A stretch of 64,000 nt of DNA from Albula goreensis. Its lineage: Eukaryota; Chordata; Actinopteri; Albuliformes; Albulidae. Below are positions 51,201-61,291 of this stretch, piece after piece. The DNA lies in NCBI GenBank assembly GCA_022829145.1, contig CM040763.1, positions 11,889,141 to 11,953,140 on the forward strand, in the 5' to 3' direction. The first letter of the stretch is position 1, and each line of letters begins with the position of its first letter. Under the pieces are notes generated by a model, which saw nothing but the letters and a program-made list of their open reading frames with translations, was not told the DNA's origin and ran no database searches. The translations under genes were made by a program, and so were the position numbers.

Positions 51201-54200
51201 CTGACACATGGAATAAACTTCCCTCCTTAATTTCAAAAGAGAAATGCATTTTCTCTGTGCCCAGGTACTCAATCTAGCTGATAATGATTAATTAACCCCC
51301 CCAGCCAGTTTGGTTTGATTGCGCCTCACCGACACAATCCACAAAACCGTGGCAGCCATAAAGCCTTGCAATCCTCCACATTAGTGTAATTATGAAAAGG
51401 ATTTAATCTGCCATTCACACAATACCATGTTTAATAATTGACCTGCATTCAAAGAATTTTTTCTGGCAATCGCCTGGTTTGTCCTTTCATTTAGAATCTT
51501 TCGTGATTTCATAACACACCGAAAGTACACTACACGTGCAGAAGGTTTTTTACTCTCCATCACTATATTCCTCTTTGCTATTTCTGTCATGTTTCAGATG
51601 CCATGGAAAGAACTCAGCCTCTTAATCCCTTCATTTATACCTCATTGGTATTCTTAGCCATGTTGTATAGAATGGTAGTTGCCATGACAATGTGCTGCTG
51701 TTTCTGTCCTAACAGACAGACGGTTACGGTATGGTTTTGTTGTTTACGGATTTGGCCAGCGCCGTTTCCTTGCTGGAGAGAGCTGATGATGTTCTATTTT
51801 GCATATCATTGACTTCAGCCTAAAATGGTACGTCTCCATGACATTGAATGTGAAGGATATTTGCCCAAAGAGATTGTATTCTTCATATTCAGCAAGCTTC
51901 CTTCCTTCATAACCTCCCTCAGAGAGGCAGATAACGATGAGCAAGCAGTATTCATGTAAACATTCATTCTGTGACCTATATTTATATAAAACTATTAATA
52001 GCCATTTGCCCCTTAATTTAAAGCACTATGCTTTTTCCTCAAGCTAGTATATGCTTGTGAAGCATATCCTGCTGCTGCCAGCCAGGCATACTTTAGTCTC
52101 TGTTACAGACCCACCTCTGTGGAAGATGAGACATAAAGTTCTGAGGGGTGCTGGAGCAGACAGGTACTGGTTGTCAGGGGGAACCTAACAGCGACTTCAT
52201 TGGAACGCAGAGTGGCTCTCAGTTTGCCTCAGGGCTCTGGCTAAACAAATAGAGAAGAAAGCTCTAAGCTGCAAACGGAAAGGGGATTCTGTCGTTGCTG
52301 AAATACGGTAATAGATGTTTTGGGGATATAAACAGTTTCCATAAAAAGGTATTTGGAATGGGCACTGCCAGAATTTGTAGAGGCTCAGATACACATTCAA
52401 AGTTTGGGAGTAAACAAAACAAGTACGATATATTAATTAGAAATCTGATAAAACTGCATCCGGCATGATGGCTACATCAAAATTCCAGTTACTCAGCCTC
52501 ACAAAAAACAATATTAAACAATAATATCCTGTAACAAAACATTACACAAATGAATGTGGGTACTGAAGAAGCCCCTTTCAGATTACTTGTGTTTGTAAAC
52601 TGGAGGTGGGGTGAAATCAAATTAAAAATTATATTCAGAAGAAACCATTTTGTAGGCTCAATCAGAAACATCTGTGACCAAGTCAAGGCTTTTTGCAGAC
52701 TAAAATACACTGTCTGCTTAACTGGGGGTCATTGTCAAGTTTGTCAATGAGCTCAATGGGTTTGTTGGACCATACAGAAATGAAAAACCACCAGCAAAAG
52801 CTGATTTAAGGTGTTCAAGGTGTGCGTATGTCTGTCCATTGCTGGGTGCGTGAGCCTCAATTGCATGATGGCTTCTAGTCCTTGTTCCTGAGATTTTATG
52901 TTACCCAAGAGCTGTATAACTGATTTTTAACTAAATATGGGTTCAGCCACTTCAATCAGAAGGATGTGTTAGATTACCAGGATGCACTGCTTTGCTGATC
53001 CAATGGCTCATTGATTATCTGTAATATCTGTGCAACATTTTATAGATTAACATGCTAGTCAGAGTGTGACCTCGGCACTGAACAGTAATGCATAGTGCAG
53101 AACATTTAACCCTTAAGGAGACAGAGCAGAGTGTGCATGATAAATGCCTCATATAGACAGCTATTAAATGTTTCCACCACCCCATTCAGGGTATTCATTC
53201 TGCATGAGTGTGCAAGCCTTCCATCTCATCACACATCTTGTTATCTTAGCTTGTGAAGGAGAGGGACTTTGACATGAACATTTGTCTGCAGTGAATGTGC
53301 TGTGCAGTTTGATATCTCTTCATGCATTGAAAGTGAAATGAAATATGCCAGACAGGAATTGTAAAAGCTGATTCGTACAGTGGAATGTGATGCATTCTTG
53401 GGGTCTTTAGCTAGTGATGACAAGAGACAAGCAGGTGAGTGAGATATCATGACACCAAAAGTGGGTGGAGTTACTGCTGTACCGCTACATCACTCATTTT
53501 AACAAAGCATTGTGTTTTTATGGGAAGTGAAAATCCATTTTGATTGGTGCAAAAAAAGTAACTGCCAGGTAATCTTAGCACCACCCATGTTTGGTAACAG
53601 TATACCTTATTCTCCCACAAGTAATCTAGATACACTCTGCAGTATATAACGGTATACGGTATAGATTGTGCATATGGAATAGGATTGTAAGCTATACTGC
53701 TGGTTGACAATAACAAATGACAGTTAATTTTGTTATGAAACCAATTTAAACACTACTGAGTCTGTTTAATTAAGGTGACCATGTTTTATTGATTAAGTGA
53801 TTTATATCTTTTTAAGGAATGGCCACTGAATTTCCTCATGGCTTGCTGAGTGAACCCAGCTGTACGTGTCGTGGCTTTAAATGGGCCGTATCAGAAAGAA
53901 CAGCTACCAGCCATATTTGTGACCATTGTGCCCAGTGTGAAGTGGTGCTTTGTATCAAGGCTTGGTTGTGATCATGTCCTCCGTCTGAGAGACGGCTCAC
54001 TGCGGGGTAGAATGAAAGGCCATCTGAGTGGACAGTGATGTTGAGACAGAATTTTTATGTCATCACTTTCTTTCCCTAGTTCCAGTGGTATAGTGTCTGT
54101 GTATTTATTAATTTTATTTATTCAGTAATTCATTCATTTCTTGCTGCTATACTGTAACCACTATCTGCTCTTCCCATCTTCTGTAACTTTGGCTAACTGT

Positions 54201-57200
54201 CATGTCATTTATTTAATGATGCACACGAATGGCCCTCCAGAGACAATAAAGAATTACTGAACTGAAGTAAACAGCTGTAAAGCAAGGAGAATAACCTCAG
54301 ATGCTACATTTACCCAGAACATTACTCATCTCCAGGTCATTGTAATAACAAAGCACATGCAGTCTCGAAGCCAAGGGTACCGGCAGGACGTACGTGCGTC
54401 TCCTTGCTGTGAGCTACACCTGAGCACCATCACCAAGGTTTCCCACAACAGGCGTGTAATGGGCATGGACGGCCTTATCCATTTCTGGATCTCAGACCAA
54501 ATTCTGCTCTCAAATACTCAACTATCCCGGATGCTTATGCAATCGCATATTCTAAAATTGTAGCTGAAGACTGTTCTTGTGTCCTTTATATTGTATGGGC
54601 TATAGCATGTAACTGAGGTTTTATCAACAAAGGAGCTGAATTTTGTGTATGTAGCTGATTAACCAGCTGAACCAGGGTAATTGTTGGAAGCAAAATTCTG
54701 CATACACAGCTCCCCAAAGATTGCACGTTTGTCATTTTCTGCATTTGCCACATGGATGCGTGTTTTAAATGCCCACTTCTGTAATTCTACTTCCTGATAT
54801 CACTGAAAGAAGATAGAAAAGCAACGTCCCCTCATTTTCTCAGTTATTTCATAAACAGGATAACATAGCATCTGTAATATGTATAAGAATCTACATGTGG
54901 TAGATCATTTTTGGAGGAATTCAGAAAATTAACATTATTGGCCAAAACTTTAATGCTTTCACTCACATGGCAATTGTCAGACTTGAATCGTTGTGAGTCA
55001 CCTTTTTTCACACTACATCATGTGATATATAGATGTTAAATGCCAGAATGAATCAGGTGGGCTTTTAAATGAGGTCTGGATTCATTTGGAAGGTGGCCAG
55101 CAGTGAGAGGAAGAGGCTGAGCAGAGATGAGACTGGTTTCTCCAGTGAATGTGAATCATTCTGTTTGTCTCATGTGCCACAGTGCGTAAACGCTCACAGA
55201 CTTGTCACAGTCATGACGGCCATTAGCCCTTATCTGCTGCAGTTCAAACACCCAGCCAGTGCAGTGCCATTAACATACTAATACCCATGGTGACATTAAT
55301 AATTCAGCTGTGTTATTTCAAAATAGATAAATAACTAATGAACTGCAGGAAGCTGTGCTGAGGTAGAAATTATATTTTCTAATATATAATTGTATTATTT
55401 CCATGACTATTTTGTGCTTTTTTTGTATGAATCAGAAAGATTGTATGTTTTCCCATTTTTGATAGGCAAGTCAACACATTATTTTTCATTTAAGGAGAAA
55501 AATGATGGTTTTGTGGCTTCCTGAGAGCTAAGAAGTGCTGGTTTCAGGGCAGGTAAATTGAAGAAGTGTTCCTCATGGTCTATGAATCATTTCCTGACAG
55601 CACCATTCTGTCTTAGACTCAAATCAAATCCATTTATTTAAAAAAATGAGAGATCATTTTCCATTATTATGTGTGCTTATTTTGACGATAGAGCCTGTTA
55701 CATCTGTGATTTAAAAGGGATTCAGAGAAATCCAAGTAAAAAACTGCAGTGACACATACACCACACACTCAACACACCAGTGGGCATAGAAACCATTCTA
55801 TTTTAAGTGGACTTCCCTTTTGGGATGTCCACATCCTTCTTTGTCTGCGCATTAATGTCATTCTGTGTGGTGAAGACTTCTGCACTGCAGGAATTAGTCA
55901 TTAATCATGGGTGTATTGTCAGCTGCAGCACCACACCCTTCAGATTATAGCACTGAGCCTCCACTGTATTTACAGTTGCATAGAGCCAAGGGCCCATCAC
56001 TCCAAACTATCTCTGTAGTGGATTGCCCGATATCTGGAAATTACTGCCACATATTTCCAAAATTCAATTCAACAGAGGTGGCATTATCATGGCTCCTACT
56101 GTACAGTATATTTCTCTAAAGAGTCGATTTGAATGATATTAAGGGCCTATGTTTTACGGTGAAGGTTTATAGGGCTTGACAGGACTGACTGTGGGCTTGC
56201 AATGCAATGGATTTGGGCAAAGGAAACATATGGAGGGGAAAATTGTGAAATTTAAATGTCAGGAACAGAGACATGTTATACCATAGATCCAATGAACTAG
56301 TTGAGAAACCTGCTGAGTATGTAATGCTGAGTATGTAACGCTTTCTGTGCAAAACCATACGGCCAAACAAATTAACAGATTTTCTTAGATTGATGGAGCT
56401 GAGGGGCAGAGGGTGAAAATGAGGTATTTTGTTTCAGGATATGATGAGAGGTGACATGTTTTTCTGGCAACATTACCATGAAAAATAATTAGTGCTGCAT
56501 GGTAAAAGGTGTGGTTATGAGACCTGCTGGGAATTGCACCAAAGAAACCATACTTCTTTTACCTGTTTGGCTTTTAGATACAATCCAGGTTGCAACTCCA
56601 GTGGAGCCCTCACAAAGCAGCCTTCTGCAGCTCTTCTGCACCCCCCAGTGGTAAGGCTGTGTCATTACATTGTAAAATGTGGGTCATCAGCGCAGAGGTT
56701 GGCAGGCTGGATGCTGGCAACCTACTGTCTGCTGCATTTTATTACAATGAATCTCTAGAGCACTAAAAGTTGTTGAAACATGTTTCAGATCTATCATCCT
56801 TGTTTGTCTCTGGTTTGGTTCATTCCCACTTGATGCCATTGAACTTTTTTGTCTGCTAGTGGTTTAGTTTCAGTGACTAACTGTCCACACCTTAAGCAGG
56901 TGGGGCTGCAGTGGTTTTACCTGCAATATTAGAAGTGTCTAAATAATGAACAGTTAATAGCCTCTTATAATTCAGGATTGCAGTTTTGATAGTAAAAAAC
57001 ACCCACACCTGTAAAATAAGGATATAAAGAATGGTCCAGGAAGGTGGTTCTTAATCCTGTTTGTTATTGTAGATATTACTGTCCAGTACAAGCATGGTCG
57101 TCCAGTACTCGCACTTCCCCTACCCTCCAGGAGGGAGCGCTGTCTCTTTTCCCTGAAACCCATGCTCATGAACGTGGGGGACTTACTGGAGGATGTGCAG

Positions 57201-60200
57201 AGAGAGGACGCTGGCGTGACCTCCACTGCTGTACTAACTGCAGGTGACGTCTGTGTGCCCCTCCTCCGTCTGTGTCTGTGATTGCTTTAACACATCTGCT
57301 GTAGTAACAACCAAACGCCTAACATAAACAGCACAGTAGCTGCTCTCACTCTTCCCTTGCTATAATTTTACATTACATTTTATATTGCATCTAGACAGTA
57401 AAAGCAGTCGCAAACAGGAAATGGGAGGTTTTATTGCTTGGTAGAGTTGTGGTTATGAAAAATACTGACAACTTCCAACATGTCTGACTTGTCTGACCAG
57501 GTTACAGTTAATAAATGTACTATCTGTCTAGTAGAGCAGAGTAACAATTTACAAAAATGTTTTACATTTATAATATGAGCAAAAAAGGGTTTTCCCCATG
57601 CATGTTATGAGAGCTCTGGGGTCTGACTCTGTGGTAGCGGTGTGGCAGACTGTGGCGAAGGATTTGCTGCCCTGTGTTTTTGACATGGCTGAGATCTCCC
57701 CACAGACGGAGAGAAGGTGGCCTCCACCACTTCCCTGGAGACGCTACTGAGCAAAGACTTTCAGATCCTCATCAATGACGTCACCTACCGTGTGCACTCT
57801 CCAGTCAGAGGTATTACGCTTTCATACACAGCAAAACATTCACACAAGAAATTCAGGTGGAGTACTTTACCTTAGGCTACGTCAATGACCTAGATAAAAA
57901 TAGAACCTTCAGCCTCTGAGCTGCAAGACCAGCTCTCTAACCATCATACTACACTGTGTGTGACCATGCACTCAGGTGACATTGCACTGACTGCCTTTGT
58001 AGACACAGAGTCCAGTGAGCATGCAACACAACTGGATGATTTGAAGACCATGGTCCACATGCTGCACACAGCCTTGCACCTACCTGGACACCACCTGATG
58101 AAGGAGAAGGACCTTCTGGAGAAACTGGACAGTCTCAGACAAGATCTCTTGCCCCTGGAGAGGGTAAACACACTGAACAAACTTGTTAACGGTGTCTCTC
58201 CACTTTGCTTAATACATTTCTTGACAAAGATTGGAAATCAAGGGCAGTAATAGCTTGCTCAACTCCTGATATCACGTTACTGTCTGAACCCGAGCCCTTC
58301 TGAGAGCTGTCATTGTGTATCAGGTGTGCTTTGAATTTGCTGGGGTGTTTTGTTTCAGGCGGTAGCCTGTCCTTGCCTTTGTGTGTGTAAGAACTGAGAT
58401 CACCTCAAGAGCACAATGAGACAGATCATGTTGCACTGGCCGGAAATGGGCAGAACAAGGCTGAACTTTATGGGGTGTCATTTCTTTTTCAAGCTCAGTT
58501 CCAGTGGCTTCAAAATCATGTGGTTTGGTTTTAATCAGCATTTGTGTGTGTGTGTGTGTATACATCTGTGTTTGTGTGCACATGCTAAACAAAAACATGT
58601 TTCTCTGTCTGTGTGTGTGTGTGCTATATGTTTGTCCCTCTGTGTGTATGCCTGGGTTATTTAGGTTAAGGCCCAGATTGAACACAAAGCAGAAAGCCGC
58701 TCTTCATGGGGGCTGTGGGGGGGATTGGCCGCGCTGTCGTTCCAGGGCGGAGTCTTGGCCTGGTTCACCTGGTGGGTGTACTCCTGGGACATAATGGAAC
58801 CCGTCACGTACTTCCTTACATACACCGCCAGCATGGGGTTCCTCGGGTACTTCATCCTCACTAAACAGGTAAGGCCCCAACGCCTCTCTGTGGTCCTGGA
58901 GCTGCACAGGTGTTGAGGTACAGAAATAATTAATGTCATAAACTACATCACTGTGTGATTACTGATTGATTCATAAATTCCTGTGTACATTAATACCATG
59001 CATTTGTTAATTGCGATTAAGGCACTCTTTCAGTTTCTTTTTCATTTCACATCAAGCTTGCAGATAAATCAGCTGACATAGTTACTTTAATATTGTGGCA
59101 CTACAAAAGAAATATCAAGGTCCAGTTCTGTGGGGAGAACTTTCTTCTGTTATCTTATCACTGGTAGATAATTAAATTATTATCCACATTACTGTAAAGC
59201 ACTCCACCCATAACCAAACTGGCCATATGCAGTCTGTCAAAAATATTTGTAAGATAAATGAATCATACCCATGATAAATGCATTTTTAAGACATTTAAAA
59301 ATTCCCTTTGTATTTTCATCGTCATGTCAGGTTTTAAAGACCCCAGCAGTAGAAGATCTGTTTTTGGCTTGATTTAGTAGATTGTATTGAACTCATCCTT
59401 TATGGTCGCTGCATTGTGTCACTCGAGCTCCATCAACATCCCTGGGGTACACTGCATCTCTGAGAGCTGGTGCTAGAAACACTGCCTCCAGTGCAGCACC
59501 AGGAGTCATTCCCTCAAAAACCAATCTGTGTGTGTGTGCTTAGGTTTAGCATGTAATGTAAAACAGATCATACTATCAGAAACTATATGAAACTCTGAGA
59601 GCATTTGTCATAAGTACTGTTTAATGTGCTCCTAAGACCTGAGCACAAAGGTAGAGGTAGTCTGAGCTAGTCTGGCATCAGCATTTTTCCCAGTTTACAA
59701 ATTTGTGTTCCTGGAAGAATCCCTCACTTACATAACTGTGCTTCTTTCTCCTCAGGACTTTGGTTACCCAGATGCCAAAGACCGGCAGTTCCTGCATTAT
59801 TTCTACAGAGCTGCCAGGAGAGAGCGTTTTGACGTACAGAAATACAACAAGTTGAAGGAGGAAGTTGCTGCGGTACTGTTGCTCATATGATAAAGAAACC
59901 ACTAGATATATGGAACTCTATCAAATGGGAAATATTAATAGGATAGCTTTCATTTTAAGTGCTAAAATACTACTACTTTTGCTACTGATACTTGCACTGC
60001 CACTTTCTGTGCTTATTATAAGTGCCTATTATACTTCCTGGTAGTAGTAATACACTTCCTTATATATATCACTTGAGCTCTATATCTGATTTTCAGTATC
60101 TATATCCCTGATGTTGGAGGACAGAGTTGTTGTGTGGGTGTGCAGGTAAGACACAAGTTGATTATGTTTGCGCTGTGTGCTGTCAGGTGGAGGAGAACCT

Positions 60201-60264
60201 GAAACGTCTGAGGAAACCGATCCAACTGCAGCTGCCTATTGAACAGATCCAGCCCAAGCACTGA
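42113..60264 (+). CDS. mcub: Mitochondrial calcium uniporter regulatory subunit MCUb, complete 8-exon gene
   Basis: MCUb is the non-conducting paralogue of MCU in the inner mitochondrial membrane; it joins the uniporter and lowers calcium uptake (known for the family). I assembled eight coding exons: 42113-42210, 56589-56650, 57073-57243, 57706-57810, 57976-58163, 58665-58868, 59756-59872, 60187-60264. All introns are GT-AG and all phases agree, giving 1,023 nt and 340 residues; human MCUB has 336. Order: basic N-terminal leader (about 1-40), N-terminal domain (about 54-150, starting DITVQYKHGRPV), coiled coil (about 160-208), two membrane helices (about 225-245 and 254-274) around WDIMEP (249-254), and a C-terminal coiled coil. 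MCU has Arg and Glu where this protein has Trp241 and Val246, the diagnostic MCUB substitutions; the DIME acids Asp250 and Glu253 are kept. This separates it from mcu. It converges with casp6 downstream, as in human. Confidence 0.97.
45618..45824 (+). mobile_element. Dispersed teleost-type repeat copy (SINE-like)
   Basis: Begins CATTTAGCTGATGCTTTTAT, then CCAAAGTGACTTACAGT. Further in it has GGGTTAAGGGACTTGCTCAG, GGGCCCAACAGC, GGGGCTTGAATCACCAACCT and a GCCACTAGACTGC end. These blocks recur in this order in many fish genomes; I do not name the family with certainty. It lies in mcub intron 1 and encodes no protein. Confidence 0.75.
49769..49923. mobile_element. Foldback (MITE-like) non-autonomous element
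   Basis: Arms of 46 nt at 49769-49814 and 49878-49923 are inverted copies matching at 34 of 46 positions; the best-kept part pairs CCCAGCACTGAAAC with GTTTTAGTGCTGGG. A perfect 16-bp palindrome, AATCAAGGCCTTGATT, sits between the arms (49828-49843). Sequences of this kind (TTTTGTTCCA...CCCAGCACT) are dispersed in fish genomes. No transposase frame is present. Confidence 0.6.
56312..56339 (+). repeat. 14-bp tandem duplication in mcub intron 1
   Basis: GCTGAGTATGTAAT is followed by GCTGAGTATGTAAC; 13 of 14 bases are identical. It lies about 250 bp before exon 2. Confidence 0.8.
56589..56650 (+). CDS. mcub: mcub exon 2 (short linker exon)
   Basis: A 62-nt exon, phase 2 in and phase 1 out, acceptor ATCCAG|GTTG and donor AGTG|GTAAGG. 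It reads LQLQWSPHKAAFCSSSAPPS and leads directly into D-ITV of exon 3. From VL in exon 1 to ITV in exon 3 the spacing equals human MCUB with no gap. A second AG 11 nt upstream (TTTTAG|ATAC, exon would start at 56578) has the better pyrimidine tract but shifts the frame. The open frames visible over this segment without splicing are wrong-frame reads. Confidence 0.85.
57073..57243 (+). CDS. mcub: mcub exon 3 (start of N-terminal domain)
   Basis: 171 nt, phase 1 to phase 1, acceptor TTATTGTAG|AT and donor TGCAG|GTGACG. It encodes ITVQYKHGRPVLALPLPSRR followed by ERCLFSLKPM and a QREDAGV segment. This is the conserved opening of the MCU/MCUB N-terminal domain (the family reads LPSRRERC here). 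The longest unspliced frame over this exon is out of frame with the protein. Confidence 0.96.
57706..57810 (+). CDS. mcub: mcub exon 4 (N-terminal domain)
   Basis: 105 nt, phase 1 to phase 1, acceptor CCCACAG|ACGG and donor CAGAG|GTATTA. It encodes DGEKVASTTSLETLLSKDFQ then ILINDVTYRVHSP. This matches the family segment ending LLxxDFKLVINxxxYxV, where the N-terminal domain ends. Confidence 0.96.
57976..58163 (+). CDS. mcub: mcub exon 5 (first coiled coil)
   Basis: 188 nt, phase 1 to phase 0, acceptor CACTCAG|GTGA and donor GAGAGG|GTAAAC. It encodes an acidic/basic helical stretch including EHATQLDDLKTMVHMLHTAL, then KEKDLLEKLDSLRQDLLPLE and R. The heptad-like leucines and the LLPLE ending correspond to the matrix coiled coil before the first membrane helix (human MCUB ends this part with LQPLE). 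Confidence 0.95.
58543..58622 (+). repeat. Two (GT)n tracts in mcub intron 5
   Basis: GT repeats at 58543-58559 and 58611-58622, 40-120 nt upstream of the acceptor of the pore exon (58665). UG-rich RNA is the known binding target of TDP-43 and CELF-type splicing factors. Any effect here is inference. Confidence 0.85.
58665..58868 (+). CDS. mcub: mcub exon 6 (membrane helices and DIME pore loop)
   Basis: 204 nt, phase 0 to phase 0, acceptor GTTATTTAG|GTTA and donor AAACAG|GTAAGG. It carries both membrane segments and the selectivity motif WDIMEP. The context LAWFTWWVYSWDIMEPVTYF has Trp where MCU has Arg and Val where MCU has Glu, which identifies MCUB rather than MCU. The acceptor's pyrimidine tract is poor, and (TG)n tracts lie within about 120 nt upstream. 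The exon is symmetric, so skipping it would keep the frame but delete the whole pore. Confidence 0.98.
59756..59872 (+). CDS. mcub: mcub exon 7 (post-TM2 juxtamembrane helix)
   Basis: 117 nt, phase 0 to phase 0, acceptor CTCCTCAG|GACT and donor GCTGCG|GTACTG. It encodes DFGYPDAKDRQFLHYFYRAA, then RRERFDVQKYNKLKEEVAA. MCU/MCUB proteins have the same pattern (Y-P/S-A-x-x-RQ-F-L-x-F-x, then FDxxxYNxLK) after the second membrane helix. Confidence 0.97.
60187..60264 (+). CDS. mcub: mcub exon 8 (C-terminal coiled coil and stop)
   Basis: 78 nt, phase 0, acceptor GCTGTCAG|GTGG. It encodes VEENLKRLRKPIQLQLPIEQ, IQPKH and TGA. This matches the family tail (ExxLKRLRxPLQVxLPLxQI). Both the length and the end of the protein agree with human MCU/MCUB. 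Confidence 0.97.
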   Translation: MEENLKRLRKPIQLQLPIEQIQPKH

Positions 60265-61291
60265 GATACGCAGTCTTACAACGGAATAAACCTGCAGACA
60301 CACACGTGCACTCACTGTCAGTGACACAAACCAAACCAATATGAACTGTTGGGACGATCCCCCCCACTCATACACAAAGATACAATGACTAATGCACACA
60401 CTCTCACACAGATATACACAGCCCCAAACACATGGAAATACACACTCAAAAGGGGAATACACAAAGAGCATCTTCAATTTTCTTTTCCAAACTGATCATT
60501 TCAAATTTTAACAACTGTGCCTTTTTTTAGCTTTGTCTTAAATATTGTTTAAAATGTTGCTGGGAAAAGTAGCCATTACTGTCACATGTCTAACCCTGAG
60601 TACTCCATCAGTGAGGGGCTGTAAGGATCTCTTTCTGCACTGTGTCAGTGCCTTCATGGCCCTGCAGAGACCTGTGCTACAGAAAATAATCACGCAGTCC
60701 ATTAAAGACTCTTCAGGGTACACACTACTACGTGGGTATAAAAACTCACAAACAGGAGTTTGTATACAACAGCAACATCAGGTTTTTACAAATATCCTGA
60801 GTTTTTTTGGGTTGTTTTATACTCAATTTGGTGCCATTTACCAGTTTTATGAAAACATGAGGACCAAATGGAGTTATGCTGGACCAGTGGTCATTAAGAG
60901 GAGAGTATAACTACACAGGAGTTTAATACCAGGCTATATGTGTGATGTAGTTCTCAAACAGCTAATGCAGGCTTGGGCAATAGTGAAATATATACATATA
61001 TGTTATAAGAGTAAAGGTCATGTTGACAGACAACACTGGAAGAAATTATACAGGTTTATTACCTCCAAAAGTGGCCCTCTGATTTCACATCCTGTATATT
61101 AAAAATGAAACTGGAAAAGTCAGCACGTTGTTTTTATTTTTATTGCACTTACAGATTAACCAAATGGCATTTTGCAGAATGACAGTTCTACATTGATTTA
61201 AAAATCAGTGTCACAATCTTAATTAGTGGACTTATTTAAAAAAGGTCCTAGAGTACAAAATCCCCTGACAAAACAAATGTATCAAAATAAA
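60265..61291 (+). other. mcub: Candidate mcub 3' UTR with poly(A) signals
   Basis: Non-coding sequence after the mcub stop. AATAAA occurs at 60285-60290, only 21 nt past the stop and probably too early. ATTAAA occurs near 60701 and AATAAA at 61286-61291. The last is the best canonical candidate for the end of the transcript. Ends cannot be placed without RNA data. Confidence 0.4.

Larger units (their letters stand above)
42211..56588 (+). other. mcub: mcub intron 1 (14.4 kb)
   Basis: The intron runs from GTAAGT at 42211 to the ATCCAG acceptor. No other exon that fits the phase or the family was found in it. It contains a dispersed repeat (45618-45824), a foldback element (49769-49923), a 14-bp tandem duplication (56312-56339) and a short (TA)n run near 44868. 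The rest is AT-rich sequence with only short frames. First introns of this size often carry enhancers, but I see no specific evidence here. Confidence 0.8.

Noticed and set aside
52076-52130. Frame reading QAYFSLCYRPTSVEDE after a CAG, tried as mcub exon 2
   Set aside because: No donor GT at the needed place and a TAA follows; the exon at 56589 fits every test.
56578-56650. 73-nt version of mcub exon 2 using the upstream acceptor as the coding form
   Set aside because: From exon 1 (phase 2) it shifts the frame and reaches a TGA in exon 3. The 62-nt form restores both the phase and the human-like spacing.
57044-57247. Unspliced 67-codon plus frame over mcub exon 3
   Set aside because: Out of frame with the conserved protein; the family match (LPSRRERC) lies in another frame bounded by splice sites.
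60285-60290. AATAAA right after the mcub stop as the poly(A) signal
   Set aside because: Only 21 nt past the stop; the 3' UTR would be unusually short, and later signals exist.
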